Below, in pieces: positions 46,201-57,799 of a stretch of 64,000 nucleotides of DNA. This stretch comes from Umbilicaria muhlenbergii (lineage: Eukaryota; Ascomycota; Lecanoromycetes; Umbilicariales; Umbilicariaceae). The notes under the pieces are model-generated. The model did not search any database and was not told the DNA's origin. It saw only the letters and a program-made list of their open reading frames with translations. The number at the start of each line of letters is the position of its first letter. The stretch's first letter is position 1. The translations under genes were made by a program, and so were the position numbers. Where the stretch lies: positions 216,156 through 280,155 of the forward strand of contig KK106983.1 of NCBI GenBank assembly GCA_000611775.1, in the 5' to 3' direction.

Positions 46201-48960
46201 CTAAGCCCGAAGTAAATTCACAAACACAGTAATCTTCTCCAACTCGATATCCTGGCTAGGCGCCGTCTTCGGCGCTCCCCTCGGCGGCCCCGCAATCATC
46301 TCCACCTCGATACGATTTACCCCGGGCACGACTCTCGTCTCATACACGGGCCTTCTCTCATCTGTCTCCTCCGGCCGTTGCGGAATGCGATTGAGTCTCT
46401 GCATACTCGCAGTGACGAAGAGCCTGCTCTGGCGGTGAGAGAGGTTGGCGGCGATGGTGGGGACGATGCGGAGGTAGTAGTGGGAGGGCGGGAGGTTGAT
46501 GGTCACGGATTGTTGGGTGGTGGTTGGGGACGGGGCGATGTCGACTTGCATGTGTTTGTCGATTTTCAGGCCGGGGTGGGTGGAGATGCTGAGGTTTGTG
46601 ATGAGGGCGTCGGATGCATCTGTTTACGTTAGCTGGCTGTGGGCGCGGAGAGTGGAAGATGGGACTTACCCTTTCCGGGTTGTCTCCACCGCGAGTCGAA
46701 AGCGGTGGTTGGCACATGAGGTGGTGGTGCATGATTAGTGACCGCGTTCGTTGGAGGATGAGGGCTACCGCTTGGCAGACGGGGAGTTACACTCGACGGT
46801 GGCGGCATGCTCAGCGTAGTAGGGTGAGGGCTCTGCGCGGCTTCATTCGACGCACTGCTAGTCCTCCTTAGTTCTACGGCTCCCAACGCCGGCGACTGTC
46901 CGGCTTGAACCTCGCTCTTCACGCCGTTCACAGTAGCTGGGGGGGAAGCAGCGGAAGCACTGCGAGACATTTGACCGAGTGTCGGAATGGGCGTTGAGCC
47001 AGAGCCAGAGTGTGAGCCTCCAAATGGATTTCTTGGACCGGGCCGCGATGACGCTCCATCACCAGCGGCTCCTTGGCCATTCGCGCCAGCTTTAACCAGG
47101 TCTTGTTGACGCTTTAGCGCTTCATCATCCACTGCAACTCCGGCAGGGACATTGGCTGTCGGAGCTTGAGGCTTTGAACCGCCAAAGTGTAGCTTCAACT
47201 TTGGCTGGGAGGGCTCTGGTGACCTCGCGGACATACGAAGTTTGACCTTGGGCTGGGCGGGTTCTGGTACAGCACGTTTGGCCTCTGCAAGCCGACGTTT
47301 GAAGTAGACCTGCAACATCCTTTAGCAATCATATTCTGTAGGTGCATTCTCTCATAGATTCTCCCGTACCTCGACTTGACCAACTAGCTTGACGATTTCG
47401 CTTTCGTCTTCGTTATATTCCCTTGCGTTGTTCCATATGTAATTGAGCTCGTTCTCAAATGCGTGCCAGCTTTTGAAGAAAGATACGCCGGTCGGTTTAT
47501 CTCTTCCCTTGATTCCACGCACTGCCTTCTGTACACTTTTTAGACAGACTGGATGCTTGATGATTCGATAGTAGTCTTGCAGCTGACGAGGTGGAAGATT
47601 CAGAAAATCTATTGAGATCAATTGGCCGCTGCGGGATTACATTAGCGGTGGGACCGACATTGCGAACACTGCGACGTACTCGTCGTTCTCGAGTTTTATC
47701 AATTCGGTCATGATCTTTTCCTGCGCCTGTTGGAATGTGTTTCCATCGAAGCTCTGCCCCGCATCCTCTGCATCCTGCACTGCTGGTGTGGAGCTTGCCC
47801 TACGACCGTTCAGTGCACCAGCGGATGATGTTCCAATGATTGTAATGGGCCGTTTAGGCTTCTCATTGACTTCTGGATCCGTCTCCCCTTCAGCGTCGAC
47901 GTCCTGAATCTCATCCTGCTTCTTTACTTCGTCGAGGTTAACTTCAGGAATAGGTGTTGCAAAAGGAGTGTAGGATTTGTCTGCATATGCTGGGTTGATC
48001 TTTTGCATGGTACTGGAGACCATCTTGCGTATCTTTTCAGCATCCGAGAAGATATCGGAGCTCTTTTCGTTGAACGATTTCGCATTGCTGACCATGCGCC
48101 TGAGGTCGCTTTCCACAGGTGTCATTGAAGGATACTCATGGCGAGTGAGTTTTCCCTAACAATCAGATACACTGGTCAGTAATTACAAGCGGATTTGCAA
48201 AAAGTCGGATACGTCGCTCGTGTTTTAGCCACCGAACAGGTTCTAGTCTATCGGACCACGTATATCCTATGATTCGTCGACACCTATACATGAAGGGTTT
48301 CTCACCTCGATTATGTCCAGGGCTATTGGTAGTTTGACCTCTTCATAGTATAGGGGATTGTCCCTCTGTAGTGCGACAAGTCTTAGTATGAGCCCGTGGT
48401 GCACCTTAGGATATCGGGATATACCTTGGAAGGTAAGGTCAAGAAGTTTTCGGATATCAGGTGGTTACTAGTAAGAAAGGAAGGTATCAGCACAGTCCAT
48501 TATCTCAGAGTGCAAAAGGCTCTTCTGTTGTAAACTTACCGCTTGTCGCGAGCTTGCTTGATCTGAGTAATGAATGCAAGGCCCACCTCCGTCGTACTCT
48601 CTGGGGTTTCCTCCGCTATCTTTATGCAGCACCATGTCAGTCGAATCTTCACCCGTGGTTCTAAGGGTGGGGGTGAAATATGAGGTTGGAGGTGTCATTG
48701 CGGTGAGATGCTGGGGTGTGTTCGAGGATGCAGGATGGAGTTCAGAGGTCCAAGAGGTCCTGGGCTGTTTGACCTAGCGAAAGTGTAGTCGCGGACTGAA
48801 CTTCACCAACCCTTCGACACCGCATCCCTGCGCAAACCCGCACGACAACAGCAGACTTCTTGCAACGATCGTTGGTACTTACCGGGAGCTTTCTTCTCTT
48901 CGCATCTGGGCTCTCCGCCTCCGCTAATGCCGCAGCAGGTGCTTTGCGCTTCGAGCTCAT
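46201..48960 (-). CDS. RSC4: Rsc4, double-bromodomain subunit of the RSC chromatin remodeler
   Basis: Targets the RSC nucleosome remodeler to acetylated histone H3. Eight exons: 48960-48883, 48619-48540, 48467-48425, 48365-48306, 48155-47680, 47628-47370, 47309-46670, 46619-46201; 684 aa. The start MSSKRKAPAAALAEAESPDA resembles other fungal Rsc4 N-termini. Bromodomain 1 (about residues 45-150) includes RDNPLYYEEVKLPIALDII and the NAKSFNE acetyl-lysine loop. Bromodomain 2 (about 240-335) includes LPPRQLQDYYRIIKHPVCL and NNAREYNEDESE. A Ser/Pro-rich linker and a C-terminal beta-rich domain (VETRVVPGVNRIEVE-like) follow. The start of exon 2 is uncertain: intron 1 would be 263 nt with an AAAG acceptor. 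Intron 4 is 150 nt. All other joins are firm. Confidence 0.88.
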
Positions 48961-49848
48961 CGTTGCGGTTTTGGCGTCATACAACGGCCTAGAGTATCAG
49001 GAAGAAGGCTAGAGAAGCTCTACTGCGAGCGACGTGTAGTTCGTCTGTGGCAATGATGCCAGTGCTTTGCGCCCTCTATTCGTCGACGCGCCCGATTTTG
49101 CGAACGAGGGTAGGGATAATCGCCGAGCCTTGAGCGTGGGTGGACGAACCAAGACTGGCGTTAGTACGCGGCCCCTCCAATTCAACGTTGCTATTGTCCA
49201 GAAGCTCAATAGCCACATTCAAAGGGAAGATGATCGTAGTTTTGTTCGTCAATGCATTTATTGCCCATCAAAGCAGGATTGGTAGTATGGACGACAACTT
49301 GTCACTCTTGTCACTCTCGGCCCTACCAGCTGGCCTCGGCGGCCTCAGCAGAGACTTCCCTGACTTCCGCATCCCGTTAAGCTGCTGGTCCAAGCTCTCG
49401 CTCCTTCGGCCCTGCCTTCCGTACGGCGGCCGACAAAGCGCCCCGGGAGAAATATCGTGTTTACCTTGGAACTTTCAACGTCCGCCAAGCGCTTTCCTCA
49501 AACGTCCTCAATCACTCAAGACATACGCCATACAGCTGCTTCCTCCGACGTCACGCCTTGGTATAGCTGACCTTCTGGACTGCAGTTTTCGCCAAGTTAC
49601 AACACGCTTGGACACTGCTCTTAGCATCTCAACACCCTGCAAGGCATTCAATACTGAACACCTTCTTCAGCTTGAAACATAGGCTTTGACAAAAATCGTC
49701 GCTCACTGCCTTCTCTCAGTCAACTGCCTGTGCGAACGACTGCTTCTCTCGAGGTCTGCACAACGAGACACAAAGGCGACCTGCGTACCAAATCCAACGA
49801 GCTCGCGTGCCCTACTGTTAAGAGAAGGCGACCTGCGGAAGAGGCGAC
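48961..49848. other. Divergent intergenic region RSC4-CKS1
   Basis: 888 bp between divergent starts. It contains a plus-strand 180-codon frame (49140-49682) with no recognisable features or splice support. It is taken as promoter/5' leader sequence. Confidence 0.45.
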
Positions 49849-50391
49849 ATGGCCATGTCCGCACTTGACAACGACCGAAGGAATAAGAGGCCGAGGATGC
49901 TTACTGAGACTGAGAGGGAGCGGTTGGACGAGTTCATAGATTCTATCCACTACTCCGCAAGGTAAGCTTCACTGATTAGCCTATTGAGGCAAGCCTATAG
50001 CTTGATGTCTCAAGTACTAATCCTCCAATCGCAGATACTCTGACAACGAATACGAGTACCGACACGTTCAACTACCCAAGACGATGCTCAAAGCCATACC
50101 CAAAGAATACTTTGACCCCTCAAAAGGCACGCTGAAACTGCTGTGGGAAGAAGAGTGGAGAGGCCTTGGGATTACACAGGTAGGCGTCGTGGTTCGATGA
50201 AGTCCGATCAAGGGGCTGACTCTATTGTGCTCAGAGCTTGGGGTGGGAACACTACGAAGTGCATGAACCAGAACCGCATATTCTCCTATTCAAGTATGCT
50301 CTATTAATTGTACAGCCAAGATCTGTGTTCCAAGGATGCTAATCTCCAGCTCAGGCGACCCATCAATTACCAACCACCGATGGCACAATGA
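49849..50391 (+). CDS. CKS1: Cks1, cyclin-dependent kinase regulatory subunit
   Basis: Small phosphate-binding adaptor of Cdk1, needed for multisite phosphorylation. Four short exons, 49849-49961, 50035-50179, 50235-50293 and 50355-50391, give 117 aa. The sequence includes [45 protein letters not shown] and the beta-hinge [13 protein letters not shown]. These leave no doubt about the family. A second ATG lies two codons downstream (49855) and either could initiate. Introns are 55-73 nt, and the last acceptor is the second of two nearby AGs (50354), required to give KRP. The C-terminus is short, without the glutamine-rich tail of yeast Cks1. Ends in TGA. Confidence 0.94.
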
Positions 50392-51269
50392 GGCGAAAGT
50401 TCATACCAAAACCATATCCTCTATTTTTCATGTCTATTACTTTCAGATCCGGCCCACAACGGCATACATCCACGAGTTTACGGACCATGTTGCACTCAGG
50501 AGTCTTCATATCTGGTGCAGCATAGACAGCATCCTCGACTTTGTGTTTATCATTTTCCATGGGCCATAGTTAGAAAGACGGATATTCTTCGGTCTTGAGC
50601 GATGCCGCAATCACGGAAACTTGGAGTTAGATCGTGAAGGAACAGCGATAGTGTAGTCAAGGGATGTTCGAGGGAGTTAGAGAGAATCTTGTTGCAAAGG
50701 CGATCAGAATAGCTAGACAATATCCTTCTCTAGCCATTCTTCCCACTGTTGAGCGGTGAAGCTATTTGGAATGCTGTTCTCGACTACGCTCTACTAAAGC
50801 GAGTCAGCTTCGGTGCTTGCTATCTGGTACAGGAGCTACTTACATTGAACAGAACAGTTGGAGTGACATGGACACAGTCAGTCGGTTGGCCTGCACAACA
50901 CAGCAACGTCAGCCCCAGCCAAGCCTTCCTCGTGTGGTTGATAATGTGTATTGTGTGTGCTACGAAGCGAAAAATCTAACTAAGTGCTCATAGGAGCGTA
51001 ATCAGAGTGAGTTTGTAAGTGAGCTCTTATTCTCAGAGCGGCTTTCATTCCTCTGAGACGCTAGTACACATTCATAAAGCAATAGAAATCACATCCTCCT
51101 CTACTAAGACTCTTCAAGCCCTCTTGATATGTCATTTTGCTACGCACGTGCTTCAATTCTGAGGATGAGCCTTTCAAATCTACTGACTCATGATGTCATA
51201 AGGCTGATCCTGTGATGCATATGCAGTGAGGTCTTGTGAAGACCTGTCATATAAGCAGAGCAGAATTAA
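50392..51269. other. Intergenic transition into the AT-rich block
   Basis: About 880 bp downstream of CKS1. No gene supported. A frame at 50749-50979 has no recognisable features. Base composition falls progressively toward the repeat block. Confidence 0.5.
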
Positions 51270-51335
51270 CGTAACCCACGGGGCAACGCCGCACTATAGG
51301 CAACGCCGCACCCCCCCCCCCCCCCCCCCAATTGC

Positions 51336-52944
51336 GTGCATTCAATGAAGAAAGAAGAGCGTATTCTTAAGGCCATTGAGGCCTATAATGACGCCCTTAA
51401 AGATCCAGAAAATCCACCTTCTTACCGTCGAATTGCCACTCGATATGACATTTCAGACCGTACATTACGAGGGAGAATTCAGGGCACTCGACAGCCTAAA
51501 CACATATCCAGCAGTAACATGCAGAGATTATCAGTTGTAGAAGAGAGTTCTATAGAAAGATGAATTGTTGTAGCAGCAGGATGAGGGTGATCATTGTGAA
51601 TTAAAGATTTGCAATCTCTAGCTAAGAATCTTCTTGTAGTAAAAGAGGATATGACTGACTTGAGTCTTAATTGGCATTTAGAATTCCTACAGCATTACCC
51701 TGACCTGAAAAGCACCTTCTCTCATAAGTTAGATCAGGCATGATATCTAGCAAGCTCTCAAGAAGTCATTGAGTGTTGATTTCAATTATACAACATGACA
51801 ATTGAGAAGTATGACATTACTATAAGGGACATCTACAATATGGATGAAAAGAGCATACTGCATGAGGTTATAGCATCCTTTAAGATTATTATACCATGTA
51901 TAATAAAGACTGAGAATGTTCAACAGTCAGGGAATAAAGAATGAACAACTTTAATGAAATGCATATTCACATAAGGTCAGCATCTTCCGTCTATGATGAT
52001 TTTCAAGGGGAAAAGACTTCTAAAAGAAGGATTTCAAGAGGAGGTTGTTAAAAGCACTGTTATTGCTGTTTCTGAGAAGAGTTGAACTGACAATGAGCTT
52101 GAATTGAGGTGATTAATCAAGGTATTTGAGCTTTATACTGCTCAACAAGCAGCTTGTGAGCATCTAATGTATAAAACTCATCAGGTGCTAGTTCAGAATA
52201 GGAAAGATTATGCTTAACAACAGTGCAGCCTTGTAAAAGTAACTTTCACTAATGAATCAACCTCATGAGGAAGTTCAGTCAATAAACATTACTCTTGACA
52301 CTTCATGAAAGTGGTTAAAAGAGTTAACATCATTGGTGACACCTCATGAAGGTGTGATTCAGCAATGAACATCTTGCAAAGACAGCTTCACTGAGGTGAC
52401 TGCTTTGTGAGATCTTCCTCAGGCAGGCTAACTTCAGAAGGGATATATTATGAGGTTAAAGTATGTCTCACTTTCTTTTTTAACAATAATTCTCTACCTA
52501 CTAGCAATATTATACTATTGTGAACCATCAACTATAAGCTTAAGTCATTATTGTCACATAGCTTCATAATTCCTTAGTTAAGATATTACCTCATGATAGT
52601 ACATTTACACAGCTGAAAAGCAGCTTCTTATCTTGAATGATCATAACTCTCATTGCATCAGTCAATTCATTAATTTTTGTCATGAGAAAGACATTATTTC
52701 ATTATGTTTACTTCCTCATTTTATGCACTTGCTACAACCTCTTGATATTGACATCTTTGAGCTGTTGACAAAGGCTTATAAGAAGTCAATTGAGAATAAT
52801 AATCATTCTGAAGGCTGTTATTCTATTAACAAATAAGATTTCTTGAAGCACTACTTACAAGTCAGTTCAGAGGTTATTATATAAAATAATATTATCTCTT
52901 CTTAAGCTGCTGCAGAGTTATATTCCTTCAATTCTGCATGTAAG
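51336..52944 (+). pseudogene. pogo/Tc1-mariner-type transposase, decayed and interrupted
   Basis: Begins MHSMKKEERILKAIEAYNDA with a psq-type helix-turn-helix (YRRIATRYDISDRTLRGRI), then a CENPB-type region (NWHLEFLQHYPDLKSTFS) and a DDE domain (DIYNMDEKSIL, GKRLLKEGFQ). The frame continues to about 52,155 with roughly nine TGA codons and one TAA. TGA stands at conserved tryptophans, e.g. before TTLMKC and TDNELEL. The DDE domain then resumes at about 52,618 with QLLILNDHNSHC and LLQPLDIDIFELL; the last stretch also has TAA stops. The gap is a nested insertion. It is not functional. Terminal repeats were not confidently identified. Confidence 0.85.
52156..52617. mobile_element. Nested 462-bp insertion within the pogo transposase
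   Basis: The transposase frame is interrupted exactly here. The 9-mer AAGCAGCTT is present at both edges (52147-52155 and 52618-52626), as expected for a target-site duplication. The insert has no long open frame and no obvious terminal inverted repeats. It contains several ACCTCATGAAGGTG-like short palindromes. A 9-bp duplication is typical of Mutator-like elements, so a non-autonomous MULE is possible. The insert also starts GTGAGC and has CAG near its end, so an intron cannot be fully excluded. Confidence 0.5.
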
Positions 52945-53334
52945 GGGATGAGTGTATGACGGTCATCATATAGGTGTTGAACGGGGTGTCATAGGCAATA
53001 TAATCATGATAGGTCAATGCAATGATTATATGTCTTCTATTCAGTGACAAAACTGATCACTGAGGAAGCAGGTTTCTGAACCTCCTTGTGAAGAGTTTTA
53101 CTTGATGTCAAGGTGCTAGGCGCTGAGTCATCATATTTATATAATGTCATATTATAGTGTTGTATTATAGTGTTGTACTAATGTTGTATTAGTGTTGTAC
53201 TGTCATACTATTATATGATGACCCTGACACAGCATTTCCTTTCTCATGACGCTGTCCCTGAAGCCAACTGACCGCTTGTAAACTTCATTATGACGTCATA
53301 ACAGTTGAGGTTGTAGGGTGATCATGCAGAACTG
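52945..53334. other. Non-coding spacer with imperfect hairpin
   Basis: It lies between the pogo remnant and the retroelement. Around 53,124-53,222 the arms GTCATCATAT and ATATGATGAC flank short tandem TAGTGTTGTA-type units. No gene. Confidence 0.5.
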
Positions 53335-53735
53335 TGTAACAGGTGATGTCATAATGACAGAGATAATACAATCATTCAATGAACTATATCAACATTCATC
53401 TAACCACGGCGCTTGATTCAATGAACTACTGATCACATGTAGACTTGAATAAGCTAGAAGGCTGTAGACTTATGAGATTACATTTGATACATGAGTTGAG
53501 CATGAGTTTCTAACTATGAATCTACCTGTGATTATATAATACTTTAGAAGACTCATGTGTGACTGTACTGCTCTATGTGTGTAACTTCTCTGCTCATGAT
53601 GCTCAGGGTGCTCATGTTTTAATCATCATGAGTGATTAAGTGCTCAGGGTGCTCATGTTCTGAGCATCATGAGCAGTATCACATGTACACCTGCTACATG
53701 TATCAATCAGGTATCATCTAGTGAGAGGTGTAACA
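53335..53735 (-). repeat. 3' LTR of the chromovirus (401 bp)
   Basis: On the plus strand it starts TGTAACAGGTGATG and ends GAGAGGTGTAACA. It matches 59467-59899 along its length with scattered transitions. It has fewer copies of the internal GCTCAGGGTGCTCATG unit than the other LTR. Confidence 0.93.
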
Positions 53736-54322
53736 TTAACTCTTCTCTCAACATTTTCATTCTTGAAAACTCAGCCTCCCTCATGCCTTCATCTGATATC
53801 AGAAAAAAGAAGTCATCTACTTCTTGTTATTCTCATTTGACTGATTTAATCACTGAAAATGAAAGGATTGTCATGTGAATGTGTAGTTGCTGCCTGACTG
53901 ATGGCAAGGAGTGCAAGATGTTGAATGATTATGATAAGTGTGACATCTGCATTCAGCTGAGCATCTCTTGTGACTTGTTCATATCTCTGAAGGAGATCAA
54001 CAAGGTGAGTGTGAAGATTTATCACCTGAAAAAGGAAAAGGATGCCGTCATGACACAAAAGTGAAAGATAAGAGTGAAGAAAGAGAGACTTTGCAAACAA
54101 ATCACTTTTCTGAGGAAGAAGCAGTTGAACTTGATTCATACTGAACTTCAAAACATTGAAGAGTTGAAGATGAATGAGTGCACAGCTGTCATAACTGTTG
54201 ATTTTTTTAACAGGCCTTTCTTCAACTTTCTTGCACTTGAGGTTTTTAACTTCAACAGCATGAACTGACTTCCTGCAGATTTCTTTGCTGAAACTGATGC
54301 AGTTTCATCACACAATGAGTAA
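53669..54322 (+). pseudogene. Antisense frame in the chromovirus encoding a Zn(II)2Cys6-like domain and coiled coil
   Basis: It runs opposite to gag-pol, from an ATG inside the 3' LTR to a TAA at 54320-54322. One frame is kept, interrupted only by TGA at 53876, 54062 and 54266. Residues at 53882-53971 read CSCCLTDGKEC and then CDICIQLSISC, i.e. CX2CX6C, an eight-residue linker, CX2CX6C, which fits the fungal binuclear zinc cluster spacing. A charged helical segment follows (ITFLRKKQLNLIHTELQNIE). The 3' end overlaps the chromodomain end on the other strand. All six cysteines survive the decay. The product, if any, is unknown; a DNA-binding accessory protein of the element is possible. Confidence 0.6.
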
Positions 54323-57300
54323 GATTTTCTTCTGATTTTCATGTGTTTCCTTCATTATCATATCCTTTTCATTTGATCAGATAATGTGACTCATCATTTA
54401 TATCTTGCTGATTTAGAATTTCCTCTACCTTGAATTCAGTGTCTTAACTTTTCAGATTAATCTCTGATGAACTTTCTTATATTGATGTTTTCAGGTCTGC
54501 TGATTTGAGTAGTGATACATGAAATACTGAATGTATTCACATAGTGAGTGAAAGCTCAAGCTCATAGTTGATGCTTCTCTTAGTTTTAGCAATTTGAAAA
54601 GGTTTCAACTTCATGTGATTCAATTTGTTGCTAAGTTGCTTTGTCTTGATATTGTGACACAGGAGGTATACTTTATTCCTTTTTTTAAAAGTAAATTCTT
54701 TATCTCTCTTTTTATTATGATATACTGCTGATTTTTTTAAAGTGAACTTGATGTTCCTCTGCAACATTTCATGCAGATTCTTGAGGTGATTCACTTGTAT
54801 TCTTGCTCATTATGTTATCATTATTAGTCCCCTGGCCTCATTCATAGCTGAGTTGAAACTGTAATTGATGTAGAATGATGATACTTCAGTTGTCTCTGTT
54901 GCTGCTGAATTGTATGTTAGCTGAGCTATCAGTAAGAGTTCTACTCAATTAATTTGCTGATAATTAACATAACACTGTAGGTACTGTTTCATAATCTGAT
55001 TGAGTCATTCAGTCTGTTTATTCATCTGAGGATGATATGATGTTGATAACTTGTGATGAATCCTCAACTGGTTCATTAACAACTTTCAGAACTTGAAGGT
55101 GAAGAGTTTATCTTTATCAGAGATTATCTCTTTCAGCAGTTCATGATTGACTGTTATAATTTTTAAGAACATATATGTGAGTTCTTCTGCTGATGATGCT
55201 TCATTATAAGGTATGAAGTATCTGTACTTCATGAGTCTGTCAGTGATAATTAATATTGAATCATAAACTGCTTTCATCAGAGGTTCTTTCAACTTTGATA
55301 ACTTAATCACAAAGTTTAATGTGATGCTTGCTCATGATCATGATGATGTTCTTGATGACTTAAATAAACTGTATGATTTATGTTGATCTGCTTTACTTCT
55401 TCAGCAGATGTCACACTTCTGAATGATCTCTTCAACTTTTTTTTTCATGTGTGAAAAGTAATAAGTTCTTGTGAGTCATTTCACTGTTTTGTTAATTTCC
55501 TGATGATCATGTGTTTTGTTGAAATGACTTTCCTCTGTTAGTTTCTGTTGAAGACTAACAGGAACATAAATTAAGTCTTAAAAAAATAATAAGTCTTTCT
55601 CCTTTTTGAAGCTTTCATGATTTTTAATATTCTGAAGAACTTGCTGTGCTAACTTATCATTCTTCAATGTTTTTTAAATTTCATTTTCAAAAACATTGTT
55701 CTTTACTCATATGATGAGGTTAAACTGTTTATTAAAAAACATGTTCTCTTGCTCATCCTCCTGAAGAATAGCATGACTGATGACTGACTTATCTTGTAAG
55801 TAATCAGCTCATTGACTGAGAATGTTTACTTTGATGTTCTCTGATCCTTTTCAATAATGAATTCTGAAATTATACTGTGACAATTCTTCTGATCAACACA
55901 CTTGTCTTCAATTTAAGACTTTTGTTGTCATGAAATACAACAGATTCTTATGATCTGAGTATACCTGAACCTCATGTTTAGATTCTTTCAGATACACATG
56001 TCATTGCTTGAATGTGTTAACAATAATTAATAGCTTCTTGTCATGTATCTCATAACTCATTTCAGCGCTTGCAAACTTTCTTGAATAAAAAGTTACTGAG
56101 TGCAGACATCTCTTGTCATCTGATTAATTAATGCATGCTTTTATAACTTCATCTGACGTGTTCATCTTGAGTGTAATAAGTTTCTCAGGATTGAAACTCA
56201 TGAGAATCAGTTGAGAAGTGAACCTCTTCTTCAACTCATTGAAGGCTTTTTGTGCTTCAAGTGATCATTTGAACTTCTGATCTTTCCTGATCAACTCTGT
56301 TAAAGGTGATGCAATTTTTAAATACTTTTCAATAAACTTTTTATAGAAGTTTGTGAACTCAAGGAAGAACTGTACTTCCTTAATATTTCTTAATACTGAT
56401 CATTCAATCACAGATCATATCTTCTCAAGGTTCATTTATAACTCTTCTGATGTTACAATGAAACTCAGGAAGTGTACTTCCTTGAAATGAAAAAAACTCT
56501 TCTCAAGCTTTACCTGCAATCCTGCATTCTGAAGTGCTTGTAAAATTTTGCAGACATGCTGAACATGCTGCTTCTTTGTTTTGAAGTAAATCAGTATATC
56601 ATTGAGGTACACAATCATGAACTGATTCAAATATTCTCACAGTATGTTATTAATGAAAGCCTGAAATGTTGCTGGCATGTTTGTCAATCTGAAAGGCATT
56701 ACTAAATACTCATAGAGTCTGAACCTTGTTTGAAACACAGTTTTTCATTCATCTCCTTCTTTAATATGAATCTGGTTGAAGGCTCTTAAAATATTAAACT
56801 TAATGAATCATTACACTTCCTGAAACTGATCCTGCAGTTTTGAAATAAGTGACAAGGGGTAACTGTTCTTGATGATAATGTTGTTTAATGCTCAATAGTC
56901 AATGCATAACCTGAGTGAACTGTCTGATTTTGACATGAACAGTATTAAATATTCAGCTGAAGATTGTGATTCTCATATGAATCCTTTTCATAAGTTCTTC
57001 TCTAAGTATTCTTATAAAGTGTTTAACTTCTGAGGTGACAATGAGTAGATAAGTTGCTTCATTAATGTGCAATCTTTCATGATTTTGATTTCATGATCTC
57101 ATTTTTAATGTTTCAGCAAGACGTCCTGATTCTTTACAGCTGTAAACAATTCCTTGAAGTCTTTATATTCTTTAGGGATAGATAATTTGATAATGAGGTC
57201 TCAGTCATCTTTGACTCATCTGCTTCACAGTATCTTTGCATCAGAATTCTTCAGTTCCTCATGCATCTCTTCTGTTGACATAGCAAAGATCTTCACACCT

Positions 57301-57500
57301 TCAGGTGAGTTCAGGACTGAATATAACTTGTTAAAATTATCACTCTTAACAAAGTATATCTCATTTTTAGCTCAATCAATCATTGAATTGACTGCTCAGA
57401 GTCATGATATTCCTAGGACTATATCACTTCCTGATTGCTTCATTATGTTGAATTGAATCTTTTCTCAATGTTGACTTAAATGCATAAGCGTGGGAATCAT
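54310..57500 (-). pseudogene. Chromovirus pol (RT, RNase H, integrase, chromodomain), decayed
   Basis: Reading leftward: reverse transcriptase at about 57,100-56,430, with FMIVYLNDILIYF where YLDD is expected, so a catalytic Asp is now Asn; RNase H at about 56,300-55,850 (SDHKNLLYFMTTKVLN); integrase at about 55,500-54,900, with DSILIITDRLMKY and IISDKDKLFT; chromodomain at about 54,441-54,310, with FKVEEIL, HYLIK, KGYDNEGNT. TGA replaces tryptophan repeatedly (after YLIK, after GNT, in FKQ-HVYL). Boundaries are approximate because of the stops. Confidence 0.85.
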
Positions 57501-57799
57501 CTCTCAGTTTACTCATTCATCATTATGTTTCATAAAGGTCTCATTAAACTCTTGAAGTTTAAAGGGATTCTGCTTTACCTGTGTTTAAATTACATGTTTC
57601 ACAGTAAATCCTGAGTTCATGAAGTTCTTTATGCAGTCACTGTCTATTAGCAGTCAGGCTGACTGATCATTAACTTTGATTTAAACATGAAAGTTGCTCA
57701 TGTCTTCTTGTGCTGCAGCAGTGAACTCTCATTGTCATTCACTGCTTGAAGGCTTTAAATCAAGTGTTTTCAGAGACCTCTGACCTGAAGAGCCTTCTA

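Noticed and set aside
50749-50993. Short plus-strand frames downstream of CKS1
   Set aside because: No features; composition looks random.
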